From NCBI GenBank assembly GCA_963695155.1, contig CAVOGD010000006.1, forward strand, positions 434,001 to 498,000: a stretch of 64,000 nucleotides of DNA, given 5' to 3'. Origin of the DNA: SG8-30 sp963695155. GTDB lineage: Bacteria > Pseudomonadota > Gammaproteobacteria > Steroidobacterales > Steroidobacteraceae. Shown in pieces: positions 16,969 to 25,837 of this stretch. Every line of letters starts with the position of its first letter. Position 1 is the first letter of the stretch. Under the pieces are notes generated by a model. That model worked only from the letters and a program-made list of their open reading frames with translations. It did no database searches and had not been told where the DNA came from. A program made the position numbers and the translations under genes.

Positions 16969-17793
16969 ATGTCCGTAATGCACTTCGAGCACGACGGCCG
17001 GCGACTGCTGGCCGATCTTGCCGACCCGCTGCCGATTGCGATCCCGCTCGATTTCGGGGGCCCCCAGCCCGGTTTCATGGCGGCGCCGCGCGCCACCGCG
17101 CAGGCGCTCAGCCTGCCGTCCTTCCGTGGCGACACGCGCACCGGCGGCAGCTGCAACTGCGAACAGCTGACGCTGGTCCCCCACTGCAACGGCACGCACA
17201 CCGAGTGCGTCGGCCATCTCACCGATGAACGCGTTTCCGTGGCCGAGACGCTGCGCGGCGGCCTGAGCCTGGCGCTGCTGGTGTCGGTGCGGCCGCAGCG
17301 CCCGGGCGCCGTGCACGAGACGACCGAACCGCCACCCGAGGCCGGCGATCACGTCATCAGCGCACAGGCCCTGCGCAAGGCGCTGGCACAACACCCGGAA
17401 CTCAAGCCGCGTGCGCTGGTGGTGCGCACGCTGCCGAACGGACTGGAGCGCCTGTCGCACGCGTATTCCGGACCCGCACCGGCGCCGTACCTGACCCGCG
17501 AGGCCGCCGAGCTGCTGGTCGCGAGCGACATCCTGCACCTCGTGCTCGACGTGCCTTCCGCCGACCGCGCCCGGGACCAGGGGCGGCTCACCGCGCATCG
17601 TGTGTTCTTCGGCCTGCCGCCGGGCAGCCGGCGCGCGGCCGAGGCCCGGCGTGCCAGCGCAACGATCACCGAGCTCGCCTTCGTCGCGCCGACCATCCGC
17701 GACGGCTACTACCTGCTCGACCTGCAGATCCCGGCCTTCATGTCGGACGCCGCACCCAGCCGCCCGGTCCTGTATCCGGTGCGCTTCGCATGA
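16969..17793 (+). CDS. Cyclase-family metal hydrolase, probable kynurenine formamidase
   Basis: Member of the KynB/cyclase family (PF04199 type), 274 residues. The metal-binding signature appears as HCNGTHTECVGH, a variant of HxGTHxDxPxH in which Glu replaces Asp. Because the next gene, overlapping by four bases (ATGA), is kynureninase, hydrolysis of N-formylkynurenine to kynurenine is the likely role (inference from context). The gene is longer than typical bacterial KynB (about 210 residues), so a different amidase or cyclase substrate cannot be excluded. No tryptophan 2,3-dioxygenase or kynurenine monooxygenase is present in this window. Confidence 0.75.
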   Translation: MSVMHFEHDGRRLLADLADPLPIAIPLDFGGPQPGFMAAPRATAQALSLPSFRGDTRTGGSCNCEQLTLVPHCNGTHTECVGHLTDERVSVAETLRGGLSLALLVSVRPQRPGAVHETTEPPPEAGDHVISAQALRKALAQHPELKPRALVVRTLPNGLERLSHAYSGPAPAPYLTREAAELLVASDILHLVLDVPSADRARDQGRLTAHRVFFGLPPGSRRAAEARRASATITELAFVAPTIRDGYYLLDLQIPAFMSDAAPSRPVLYPVRFA

Positions 17794-19055
17794 GCTTCGC
17801 GGCCCCGCTGGACTGGGCACGCGCCCAGGACGAGGCCGACTCGCTGGCGGCATTCCGTGGCGAGTTCTCGTTCCCGGCCGGGCCCGATGGCAGGCCCGCC
17901 GTGTACCTGTGCGGCAATTCCCTCGGCCTGCAGCCGCTGCGGGCGGCGGCCGAGGTCGAGCGGGTGCTGTCGGAGTGGCGCCGGCTGGCCGTGCTGGGGC
18001 ACCACGGCGGGGGCGCCGAATGGCTGGGCTACCACGACCGGCTCAGGCCGGCGCTGGCGGCGCTGGCCGGCGCGCAGCCGGACGAAGTCGTGGCGATGAA
18101 CTCGCTGACCGTCAACCTGCACCTGTTGCTGGCGACTTTCTACAGGCCCACGGCGGCGCGGCCGGTCGTGCTCATGGAACGCGGCGCGTTTCCGTCGGAT
18201 CGCTACGCGGTGGTTTCACACCTGCAATGGCACGGCTTCGACGAGCGGGCCGCGCTGGTCGAACTGGCGCCGCGTCCGGGCGAGTCCTGCCTGCGCGACG
18301 AGGACGTCGTCGACGCCATCGGGCGCGAAGGCCCGCGACTGGCCCTGGTGCTGCTGCCCGGCGTGCAGTTCCTGACCGGGCAGGCGTTCGACCTGGCGGC
18401 CTGTGCGGCGGCGGCCCGCGCCGCCGGCGCGCCGCTCGGCCTCGATCTCGCCCATGCGATCGGCAACATCCCGCTGGCGCTGCACGACTGGGGCGTCGAT
18501 TTCGCGGTGTGGTGCTCGTACAAGTACCTCAATGCCGGGCCCGGCGCGACGGGCGGCGCGTTTGTGCACGCGCGGCACGCCGGCGCAACACTGCCGCGCC
18601 TGGCCGGCTGGTGGGGCAATGAGGCGGCCACACGCTTCGAGTTCAGCCCGGAATTCCGGCCCGCGGCGGGTGCCGCCGGCTGGCAGGTCAGCACCGGCCC
18701 GGTGCTGGGCAGCGCGCCGCTCAAGGCCTCGTTGTCCCTGTTCGAGGCGGCCGGCATGGCTGCGCTGCGGGACAAGTCGCTCCGCCTGACGGGCTACCTC
18801 GAGTACCTGCTGGCGACGCACCTCGCTGAACGCTTCGAGGTCCTCACGCCCAGCCAGCCGGCGGCACGCGGCGCGCAGCTGTCCCTGCGCGCACGCCAGG
18901 GCGCGGCCGCGGGCCGGGCCGCATGGAGCGCCTTGATGGCGCGCGGCGTCGTGTGCGACTGGCGTGCGCCAGACGTGATCCGGCTGGCGCCGGCGCCGCT
19001 GTACAACTCCTACGAGGACTGCTGGTCCTGCGTCGAGGCGCTGCGTCAGGCCTGA
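17790..19055 (+). CDS. kynU: KynU, kynureninase
   Basis: Fold-type I PLP enzyme of 421 residues that splits kynurenine or 3-hydroxykynurenine into (3-hydroxy)anthranilate and alanine. The PLP lysine is Lys245 in CSYKYLNAGPG. Other family landmarks are YLCGNSLGLQP near the N terminus, MNSLTVNLHLLL and the GWWGNEAATRFEF segment. It starts inside the stop of the formamidase-like gene. Its last ten bases overlap the 3' end of convergent folA. Confidence 0.93.
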   Translation: MSFAAPLDWARAQDEADSLAAFRGEFSFPAGPDGRPAVYLCGNSLGLQPLRAAAEVERVLSEWRRLAVLGHHGGGAEWLGYHDRLRPALAALAGAQPDEVVAMNSLTVNLHLLLATFYRPTAARPVVLMERGAFPSDRYAVVSHLQWHGFDERAALVELAPRPGESCLRDEDVVDAIGREGPRLALVLLPGVQFLTGQAFDLAACAAAARAAGAPLGLDLAHAIGNIPLALHDWGVDFAVWCSYKYLNAGPGATGGAFVHARHAGATLPRLAGWWGNEAATRFEFSPEFRPAAGAAGWQVSTGPVLGSAPLKASLSLFEAAGMAALRDKSLRLTGYLEYLLATHLAERFEVLTPSQPAARGAQLSLRARQGAAAGRAAWSALMARGVVCDWRAPDVIRLAPAPLYNSYEDCWSCVEALRQA

Positions 19056-19555
19056 GGCTTGCGCAGCAGCGTCATGAAGCTGAAGTCGTGCGCGTGCCGC
19101 CCGTCGGCCGGGTGCCGCTCGGCCGCCTGCACGAACCAGTCCTGCCAGTCGAACCCCGCCAGCCGCACGTCGCCTGCGGCCTGGGCATGCACCAGCGTCA
19201 TCTCGATCCTGGCGATCCGCGGCCAGCACTGGCCGTACAGTTGCGCCCCGCCGATGATCATCACTTCGGGCACGTCGCCCGCCGCGGCCAGCGCCTGCTC
19301 CAGCGAGTGCGCGGCGGTGACGCCGTGCCCCGCCCAGGCGCGGTCGCGCGTGAGGACGATGTTGTGGCGACCCGGCAAGGGGCGCAGCAGCGTCTCGAAG
19401 GTGCGCCGTCCCATGACGACCGGCCGTCCCAGCGTGATGGCCTTGAAGCGCCGCAGGTCGTCCGGCAGCCGCCAGGGCAGTCCCGTGCCGTCGCCGATGA
19501 CGAAGTTCTCCGCCATGGCGACGACCGCGACGAGTTGTGTGCCGCCCGCGTCCAC
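19046..19555 (-). CDS. folA: FolA, dihydrofolate reductase
   Basis: NADPH-dependent reductase of 169 residues that regenerates tetrahydrofolate, partner of ThyA encoded two genes upstream. Motifs: LVAVVAMAENFVIG, GLPWRLPDDLRRFK, VVMGRRTFE and VMIIGGAQLYGQ. The GTG at 19555 is chosen because it puts the first beta strand about eight residues in and leaves an eight-base gap after the SET gene; longer upstream readings would run back into that gene. The order lgt-thyA-SET-folA suggests one transcript. Confidence 0.93.
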   Translation of the reverse strand: MDAGGTQLVAVVAMAENFVIGDGTGLPWRLPDDLRRFKAITLGRPVVMGRRTFETLLRPLPGRHNIVLTRDRAWAGHGVTAAHSLEQALAAAGDVPEVMIIGGAQLYGQCWPRIARIEMTLVHAQAAGDVRLAGFDWQDWFVQAAERHPADGRHAHDFSFMTLLRKPQA

Positions 19556-19563
19556 CGCCGCGC

Positions 19564-20097
19564 CTAGGCCTTGCGCCCGGTGCGACCGTGCGCGTGCCGT
19601 TCCCGTTTCGCCCGCCCGCCGCGCCGGCGCGGCCGGGCGCCGACCAGCATCGTGCCGCGACAATCGGGCGCGCCGCAGCGGCAGGCGAAGATGTCGTCTA
19701 TGTCGGGCGGGTCGCCCGGCTCGCGCTTGATCTGGTAGTCGTAAGCCAGCTCCTCGCCTTCCTCGATGGTGCGCAGCGCGTGGATGAAGACGCGGCGATC
19801 CTCGATCAGGGTCTCGCAGTTCGGCGCGCAGGAGTGGTTGATGAAGCGGGCGTCGTTGCCGCCGACGCCGGCGTCGATGACGGTCCGCCCGTCGACGATG
19901 AACAGGAAGGTGTGGTTGTCGTCCTCGGGCCGGTCCTCGTAGCGCCGATCGGCCTCGACGTGCGACACGCGCTCGCCCAGGTATTCGATGATGCGCGTGC
20001 CCTTGCGGATGCGGCGCGCGGCAAACACGCCGCGCCCGTGGATCTTCGAGCTGCGCGCCCTGAACAGCGGTGTCCTGGCGCCCCTGGCCTGCGGCAT
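19564..20097 (-). CDS. SET-domain protein-lysine methyltransferase-like protein
   Basis: Stand-alone SET domain of 177 residues. The N-terminal GRGVFAARRIRKGTRIIEYLGE is followed by the SAM/pseudoknot motif NDARFINHSCAPNCE and the tyrosine motif EELAYDY. A cysteine-rich post-SET element (FACRCGAPDCRGTML) would bind zinc. The C terminus is Arg/Lys-rich (about 20 residues). SET enzymes methylate protein lysines; the bacterial substrate is unknown. It is located between thyA and folA on the same strand. Confidence 0.9.
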   Translation of the reverse strand: MPQARGARTPLFRARSSKIHGRGVFAARRIRKGTRIIEYLGERVSHVEADRRYEDRPEDDNHTFLFIVDGRTVIDAGVGGNDARFINHSCAPNCETLIEDRRVFIHALRTIEEGEELAYDYQIKREPGDPPDIDDIFACRCGAPDCRGTMLVGARPRRRGGRAKRERHAHGRTGRKA

Positions 20098-20125
20098 CGT
20101 CCTGCTCCTTCCCGGCGGTGGCGGG

Positions 20126-20920
20126 CTAGACGGCCACCGGCGCGCTGATCGCCGGGTGGTGACGGTAGCCCGTGATGATGAAGTCTTCGTAGCGGTAGTC
20201 GAACAGCGTGGGCGGCCGGCGTGCGAACTCCAGCCGCGGCAGCGGATGCGGGTCGCGCGACAGCTGCAGGTCTGCCTGCTCGAGGTGGTTCAGGTACAGG
20301 TGGCAGTCGCCGCCGGTCCAGACGAGTTCGCCCGGCGCCAGGTCGCACTGTTGCGCGAGCATGTGGAGCAGCAGGGCGTAGCAGGCGACGTTGAACGGCA
20401 CGCCCAGGAACATGTCGGCGCTGCGCTGGTACAACTGGCACGACAGCCGGCCGCCCGCCACGTGGAACTGGAAGAAAGCGTGGCAGGGCGCCAGCGCCAT
20501 GCGCTCCAGCTCGCCGACGTTCCAGGCGCTGACGATGATGCGCCGCGAGTCGGGATTGCTGCGCAGCTGCTCGACGACCGCGGCCATCTGGTCCAGCTCG
20601 CGGCCGTCGGCCGTGCCCCAGGCCCGCCACTGGCGCCCGTACACCGGCCCGAGCTCGCCGTCCGCATCGGCCCACTCGTCCCAGATGGTCACGCCCTGCT
20701 CGCGCAGCCAGCGCACGTTGGTCTCGCCGCGCAGGAACCACAGCAGTTCGCAGACCACCGACTTCAGGTGGATGCGCTTGGTCGTCACCAGCGGCAGGCC
20801 GTCGGCCAGGTCGAAGCGCATCTGGTGGCCGAACAGCGAGAGCGTGCCGGTGCCGGTCCGGTCCTCCTTGCGTTCGCCCTGTTCGCGCACCCGGCGCAGC
20901 AACTCCAGGTACTGGCGCAT
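20126..20920 (-). CDS. thyA: ThyA, thymidylate synthase
   Basis: Converts dUMP to dTMP with methylene-tetrahydrofolate. The 264-residue length equals the E. coli enzyme. The catalytic cysteine is in LAPCHAFFQFHV; the dUMP phosphate-binding arginines (SRRIIVSAWN) and the C-terminal HPAISAPVAV are present. The ATG shares its A with the lgt stop (TGATG), the usual lgt-thyA coupling. Confidence 0.97.
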   Translation of the reverse strand: MRQYLELLRRVREQGERKEDRTGTGTLSLFGHQMRFDLADGLPLVTTKRIHLKSVVCELLWFLRGETNVRWLREQGVTIWDEWADADGELGPVYGRQWRAWGTADGRELDQMAAVVEQLRSNPDSRRIIVSAWNVGELERMALAPCHAFFQFHVAGGRLSCQLYQRSADMFLGVPFNVACYALLLHMLAQQCDLAPGELVWTGGDCHLYLNHLEQADLQLSRDPHPLPRLEFARRPPTLFDYRYEDFIITGYRHHPAISAPVAV

Positions 20921-21711
20921 CAGGCCCGGTTCCCCGAGACGACGCGGGCGCGATACGCCCAGCCCAGCATCGCCAGCCCGGCGACGACCAGCGGCAGCGA
21001 CAGCAGCTGGCCCATGGTCACCCAGCCGAAACCGAGGTAGCCCAGGTTCGCGTCCGGCACGCGCACGAACTCGATGAGGAAGCGGAACGTGCCGTAGCAG
21101 GCGAGGAACAGCCCGGAGGGCGCCAGCCGCCAGCGCGGCCTGGCCGTGAACCACCACATGATCAGGAACAGCAGCAGGCCCTCCAGCAGCGCCTCGTACA
21201 GCTGCGAGGCATGGCGCACCTGCCCGTCCACCAGGAAGCCAAAGGGCAGGTCGGTGGTCTTGCCCCACAACTCGCCGTTGATGAAGTTGCCGATGCGGCC
21301 GGCGCACAGCCCGATGGCGGGCAGCGGCGCCGTGAAGTCGAAGACGTCGGCGACCGCGCGCCCCCGGCGGCGCGCGAACCAGGCCAGTGCGATCATCACG
21401 CCGGCCAGCCCGCCGTGGAAGGACATGCCGCCCTGCCAGATGCGCAGCGCCGCGAGCGGGTCGGCCCGGATGCCGTCGAATCCGTAGAACAGGATCCAGC
21501 CGATGCGGCCGCCGAGGATGACGCCCAGCGCGGCGAGGAAGATCAGGTCGTCCACGTCCACCGGCTTCCAGATCGAGCCGGTCTGCGCGGCGCGGCGCCG
21601 CGCCAGCCACCATGCGGCGATGAAGCCGACGACGTACATGAGCCCGTACCAGTGGATGCGTACGGGTCCCAGCGTCAGCGCGACGGGATCGATGTCCGGG
21701 TAGGTGAGCAC
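20920..21711 (-). CDS. lgt: Lgt, phosphatidylglycerol:prolipoprotein diacylglyceryl transferase
   Basis: Inner-membrane enzyme that attaches diacylglycerol to the lipobox cysteine of prolipoproteins. Length is 263 residues with about seven membrane segments. The Lgt signature GRIGNFINGELWG and the essential histidine region MSFHGGLAGV are present. Substrates in this window include RlpA, the cytochrome c lipoprotein at 29365 and the small lipoprotein at 39715. It leads the thyA-SET-folA set. Confidence 0.96.
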   Translation of the reverse strand: MLTYPDIDPVALTLGPVRIHWYGLMYVVGFIAAWWLARRRAAQTGSIWKPVDVDDLIFLAALGVILGGRIGWILFYGFDGIRADPLAALRIWQGGMSFHGGLAGVMIALAWFARRRGRAVADVFDFTAPLPAIGLCAGRIGNFINGELWGKTTDLPFGFLVDGQVRHASQLYEALLEGLLLFLIMWWFTARPRWRLAPSGLFLACYGTFRFLIEFVRVPDANLGYLGFGWVTMGQLLSLPLVVAGLAMLGWAYRARVVSGNRA

Positions 21712-21741
21712 GGCGGCAATTCTAGCGGATGCGGGGCGGGC

Positions 21742-22962
21742 TCAGCCGTCCGTGACCCGGCAGACCAGCGCCTTGAGGTAGCGCGTCTCGGCGATCGCCG
21801 GATGCACGGGGTGGTCGGGCGCCTGGCCGCGGAACTCGATCACCTGCGCGAAGCGGCCGAGCTGCCGGGCGGCCTGCTGCACGGCGCCGGTCAATTCCGC
21901 GGCCTCGAGGTGCCAGGAGCAGGAGCAGGTCACCAGCAGGCCGTCGCCCTCCACCAGCTGCATGGCCAGCCGGTTCAGCTTGCGGTAGGCGGCCAGTCCC
22001 TTGGGGTGGTCCTTGCGGCGCTTGATGAACGCCGGCGGATCCACCACCACCAGCCCGAAGCGCTCGCGCGCGGCGTGCATCGCCTCCAGCACATCGAACG
22101 CGTCGCCCTTGCGCGTGTCGAGCCCGAGCCCGTTCGCGGCGGCCGTCGCCTGCGCGGCATCGAGCGCTGCCTGCGAGGCGTCCACGCACACGACGCCGGC
22201 GGCGCCGGCCCGCGCGCCCTGCAGGCCGAAGCCGCCCGCGTAGCTGAAGACGTCCAGCACCCGCACGCCGCGCGCCAACCGCGCCACCGCGGCGCGGTTC
22301 TGCGACTGGTCGTAGAACCAGCCCGTCTTCTGGCCGGCGGCCAGCGGCACGCGGAAATTCACGCCGCCCTCCTCGACCTCGACCTCATCGGGCACGGTTC
22401 CCGCGGCCGTCTCGACGTACGACGGCAGGCCCTCGAGCTGCCGTGACGGCGAGTCGTTCTTCCACAGCACGCCGCGCGGCCGCAGCACGCGTTCGAGCGC
22501 CTCCAGCACCTGCTGCTTCGCGGCCTCCATGCCGGCGGTCGCCAGCTGCGCGACCAGCGCGTCGCCATAGCGGTCCACCACCAGTCCGGGCAGCAGGTCC
22601 GACTCGCCGAAGGCCAGCCGGTAGAACGGGCGCGCGTACAGTTTCTCGCGCAGCGCCAGCGCCGTCTCGAGCCGGCGCACCAGCAACGGCGTACCCGGCG
22701 GCTGCGCCGCCTCGCGGCCGACGATCCGCGCTGCGATCAGCGAGTGCGGATTGACGTGCACGTAGCCCATGAAACCGTCGCGGCTGTTGCGCAACTGCGC
22801 CGGCTGGCCCGGGCTGAACGCCGTGAGCGGTGTGGCCGACACGTCCACCTCGTTGGAGAACACCCACAGGTGGCCGGCCTGCAGGCGCCGCTCCTCGCGC
22901 GGCTTGAGCCGCAGCACGGGCAGGTCCGCAGCGGACGCCGGGTCGGTGTGGGAATCGGTCAC
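21742..22962 (-). CDS. rlmI: RlmI-like 23S rRNA m5C1962 methyltransferase
   Basis: SAM-dependent RNA methyltransferase with an N-terminal PUA domain (about residues 10-80) and a Rossmann methylase domain. Motifs are VLDVFSYAGGFGLQ (SAM), CVDASQAAL and VVVDPPAFIKRR. The GTG at 22962 gives a 406-residue protein with the PUA domain close to the N terminus; an ATG at 22992 would add ten Arg/Pro-rich residues without a better ribosome site. E. coli RlmI modifies C1962 of 23S rRNA. It is divergent from the YyaL-like gene. Confidence 0.9.
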   Translation of the reverse strand: MTDSHTDPASAADLPVLRLKPREERRLQAGHLWVFSNEVDVSATPLTAFSPGQPAQLRNSRDGFMGYVHVNPHSLIAARIVGREAAQPPGTPLLVRRLETALALREKLYARPFYRLAFGESDLLPGLVVDRYGDALVAQLATAGMEAAKQQVLEALERVLRPRGVLWKNDSPSRQLEGLPSYVETAAGTVPDEVEVEEGGVNFRVPLAAGQKTGWFYDQSQNRAAVARLARGVRVLDVFSYAGGFGLQGARAGAAGVVCVDASQAALDAAQATAAANGLGLDTRKGDAFDVLEAMHAARERFGLVVVDPPAFIKRRKDHPKGLAAYRKLNRLAMQLVEGDGLLVTCSCSWHLEAAELTGAVQQAARQLGRFAQVIEFRGQAPDHPVHPAIAETRYLKALVCRVTDG

Positions 22963-23015
22963 TGATGGATCCCGGGGTGGGCGGCGCCGCATTCGTTGCG
23001 GCCGCGCGCATTGGC

Positions 23016-23021
23016 TATAGT
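23016..23021 (+). promoter_or_regulatory. Candidate -10 hexamer for the YyaL-like gene
   Basis: TATAGT 35 bases before the ATG at 23056, in the 93-base gap between divergent rlmI and the YyaL-like gene. A TCGTTG element 17 bases upstream is only a poor -35. Confidence 0.3.
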
Positions 23022-23055
23022 GCGGGCGATTCTACCCGACCGGAGCACCCGCTAC

Positions 23056-25164
23056 ATGTCAGGCCCAGCCGCAACCGGCGCAGGCAACCGGCTCGCCGGC
23101 GAGACCAGCCCTTACCTGCTGCAACACGCGCACAATCCCGTGGACTGGCATCCCTGGGGCGACGACGCGCTGGCGCTGGCGCGCGAGCAGGACCGCCCCA
23201 TCCTGCTGTCCATCGGCTACTCCGCCTGCCACTGGTGTCACGTGATGGCTCACGAGTCCTTCGAGGACCCGGCCACGGCCGCCGTCATGAACCGGCTGTT
23301 CGTCAACGTCAAGGTCGACCGCGAGGAGCGGCCGGACCTCGACAAGGTCTACCAGCTGGCGCACCAGGTGATCACGCAGCGCGGCGGCGGCTGGCCGCTG
23401 ACCATGTTCCTGGCGCCCGACGACCTCACGCCGTTCTTCGGCGGCACCTACTTCCCGCGCGAGCCGCGCTACGGCATGCCGCCCTTCGTCGAGATCCTCG
23501 AGCGCGTCGCCGCCCATTACCGCGCGCAGCGCGACGACGTGCGCCGGCAGAACGGCTCCCTGCAGGCCGTGTTCGCCGACCTGGCGCCGCCGGCCGCCAC
23601 CGCGGACACCGTGCTGGATGCCGCTCCGCTGCAGGCCGCGCGCCGCGAATTCGAGGCGACTTTCGACGACCGGTACGGCGGCTTCGGCGCGGCGCCGAAG
23701 TTCCCCCACCCGGCCACCGTCGAGCGGTTGCTGCGCGACTGGCGCGCCTCCGCATCCGGCGACGAGCCGGACCTGAAGGCCCTGTTCATGGCGACGCTGA
23801 CGCTGAAGCGCATGGCCGAGGGCGGGCTCTTCGACCAGCTGGGCGGCGGGTTCTGCCGGTATTCGGTGGACCCGTACTGGATGATCCCGCACTTCGAGAA
23901 GATGCTGTACGACAACGGCTCGCTGCTGGCGCTGTACGCCGAGGCGGCGGTGGCGACGGGCGACGGCCTGTACCGGCGCGTCGCCGCCGAGACTGCGGAG
24001 TGGGCGCTGCGCGAGATGCAGGCGCCGGACGGCGGGTTCTACGCGGCGCTGGACGCGGACTCGGAGGGTCACGAGGGGCTCTTCTACGCCTGGCGGCGCG
24101 AGGAGATCGAGTCGCTGCTGTCGCCCGCGGAATTCGCGGCCTTCGCGCCACGCTACGGACTCGACCGCGAGCCGAATTTCGAGGGCCGCTGGCACCTGCA
24201 CTGCTTCCAGGACCTGGAGCAGGTGGCGGCGCAACTGGGACAGGCCCCGGAACAGGTCGAGCGCACCCTGGACGCCGCGCGCGGCAAGCTGTTCGCGGCG
24301 CGTGAGCCGCGCGTGCGGCCGGGCCGCGACGACAAGGTGCTGAGCGGCTGGAACGGCCTGATGATCCGCGGGCTGGCCGTGGCCGCGCGGGCGCTGCAGC
24401 GGCCCGACCTCGCGGCCGCGGCGACCCGGGCGGTGGACTTCCTTCGCGACCATGCGTTCGTGGACGAGCGGCTGCAGGCGGCGTGCAAGGACGGCCGCGC
24501 CCGCTTCCCGGCCTACCTGGACGACCACGCCTTCCTGCTCGAGGGACTGCTCGAACTGCTGCAGGCGCGCTGGCGGGAGGCCGACCTGCAATTCGCCTGC
24601 CTGCTCGCCGACCAGTTGCTGGAGAGGTTCGAGGACCGGCGGGACGGCGGCTTCTGGTTCACGGCCGAGGGACAGGACCCCCCGCTGCACCGTCCCAAGG
24701 GCTTCGCCGACGAGGCGACGCCCGGCGGCAACGCGGTGGCCGCGCTGGCGCTGGCGCGGCTCGGCTGGCTGCTGGGCGAGCAACGCTACCTGCTGGCCGC
24801 CGAGCGCACGCTGCGTGCCGGCTGGCCGTCCCTGTCGCGGGTGCCGCAGGCGCACGCCAGGCTGCTGACGGCCCTCGAGGAGTTCCTGCACCCGCCGCAG
24901 GTCGTCATCATCCGCGGCGCCGCAGGCCAGGCCAGCGAGTGGGCGCGCGCCCTGGCGCCGCTGTACGCGCCGCGGCGCATGATCTTCGCCATTCCCGGCG
25001 ACGCGGCGGGACTGCCGCCGGCGCTGGCGGCCAAGCGGCCGCAGGACCGCACCGTCGCCTACCTCTGCGAAGGACCGACCTGTTCGGAGCCGATCGGCGA
25101 GCTGCCGCGCCTGGTGCAGTTCCTGCGGGACGGCATCCTCACCGGCGCGCCCCGGGCGCGCTGA
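23056..25164 (+). CDS. YyaL/SSP411-type thioredoxin-domain protein (DUF255)
   Basis: Protein of 702 residues related to bacterial YyaL and mammalian spermatogenesis-associated protein 20. An N-terminal thioredoxin-like domain contains Cys58-His-Trp-Cys61 (SACHWCHVMAHESFED), followed by NVKVDREERPDLD. The rest is an alpha/alpha six-hairpin barrel of the kind found in glycoside hydrolases and epimerases (GGGFCRYSVDPYWMIPHFEKMLYDN). Activity is not established. The ATG at 23056 is preferred over an ATG 60 bases upstream because homology begins with NRLAGETSPYLLQHAHNPVDW. Its stop is two bases from the convergent Gdt1-like gene. Confidence 0.88.
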   Translation: MSGPAATGAGNRLAGETSPYLLQHAHNPVDWHPWGDDALALAREQDRPILLSIGYSACHWCHVMAHESFEDPATAAVMNRLFVNVKVDREERPDLDKVYQLAHQVITQRGGGWPLTMFLAPDDLTPFFGGTYFPREPRYGMPPFVEILERVAAHYRAQRDDVRRQNGSLQAVFADLAPPAATADTVLDAAPLQAARREFEATFDDRYGGFGAAPKFPHPATVERLLRDWRASASGDEPDLKALFMATLTLKRMAEGGLFDQLGGGFCRYSVDPYWMIPHFEKMLYDNGSLLALYAEAAVATGDGLYRRVAAETAEWALREMQAPDGGFYAALDADSEGHEGLFYAWRREEIESLLSPAEFAAFAPRYGLDREPNFEGRWHLHCFQDLEQVAAQLGQAPEQVERTLDAARGKLFAAREPRVRPGRDDKVLSGWNGLMIRGLAVAARALQRPDLAAAATRAVDFLRDHAFVDERLQAACKDGRARFPAYLDDHAFLLEGLLELLQARWREADLQFACLLADQLLERFEDRRDGGFWFTAEGQDPPLHRPKGFADEATPGGNAVAALALARLGWLLGEQRYLLAAERTLRAGWPSLSRVPQAHARLLTALEEFLHPPQVVIIRGAAGQASEWARALAPLYAPRRMIFAIPGDAAGLPPALAAKRPQDRTVAYLCEGPTCSEPIGELPRLVQFLRDGILTGAPRAR

Positions 25165-25166
25165 GC

Positions 25167-25733
25167 TCAGTCGCGCGGCGTGCCGACCAGCAGCGTCACG
25201 ATCGCCAGCACGAAGAACAGCGCCGCGGCCGCCCAGCGCAGGTACTTCATGTTGACCCGCTCCGCAAACCGCTCGCCCATCCACACCGCGGGCACGTTGG
25301 CAAGCACCATGCCGGCCGTCGTGCCCAGTACGACCGTGGCCAGCGCGTCGTAGCGAGCGGCCAGCGCGATCGTCGCCAGCTGGGTCTTGTCGCCGATCTC
25401 GACCAGGAAGAACGCCACCAGCGTGGTGACGAACACGCCCGCCGACGGCATCGTCGGGTTGCCGTCGAGGCGGTCCGGCCACAGCGCCCACAGGCCGAAG
25501 ATTGCGAACGCGCCGGCCACCGTCCACTGCAGCACCTGCGGCGAGACCAGCGTGGCCAGCCACGCCCCCAGCCAGCCGGCCAGGAAGTGGTTCGCCAGCG
25601 TGGCGATCGTGATCCCGAGCAGGATCGGGACCGGCCGCCGGAAGCGCGCCGCCAGCACGAAGGACAGCAGCTGGGTCTTGTCGCCCATCTCCGCCAGGGT
25701 GACGATTATCGTCGAGGCCATCAGCGCTTCCAT
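25167..25733 (-). CDS. Gdt1/TMEM165 (UPF0016) family cation exporter, probably Mn2+
   Basis: Integral membrane protein of 188 residues with two repeated halves of three helices. Each half carries the family motif E-x-G-D-K-T (AEMGDKTQLLS near residue 15 and VEIGDKTQLAT near residue 112), which forms the cation path. Characterised bacterial members (MneA/MneP-type) export manganese. I looked for a yybP-ykoY manganese riboswitch in the 104-base leader and did not recognise one. Confidence 0.88.
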   Translation of the reverse strand: MEALMASTIIVTLAEMGDKTQLLSFVLAARFRRPVPILLGITIATLANHFLAGWLGAWLATLVSPQVLQWTVAGAFAIFGLWALWPDRLDGNPTMPSAGVFVTTLVAFFLVEIGDKTQLATIALAARYDALATVVLGTTAGMVLANVPAVWMGERFAERVNMKYLRWAAAALFFVLAIVTLLVGTPRD

Positions 25734-25837
25734 GCAGTTCCCCGTGATGTGCGCGCGAACCTACTCGGGCGGGTGAGGCGTCGGTACCTGCCGCGCTCGC
25801 CGGCTGTGACGGCTGCGGCGCTGGCTGTGCCGTCCCG

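Noticed and set aside
23059..25563. Long antisense frame opposite the YyaL-like gene
   Set aside because: Shadow of a conserved plus-strand protein; no recognisable motif or ribosome site.
25734..25837. Possible yybP-ykoY manganese riboswitch before the Gdt1-like gene
   Set aside because: The conserved GGGGAGUAG and ACAUACU elements are not found in the leader.
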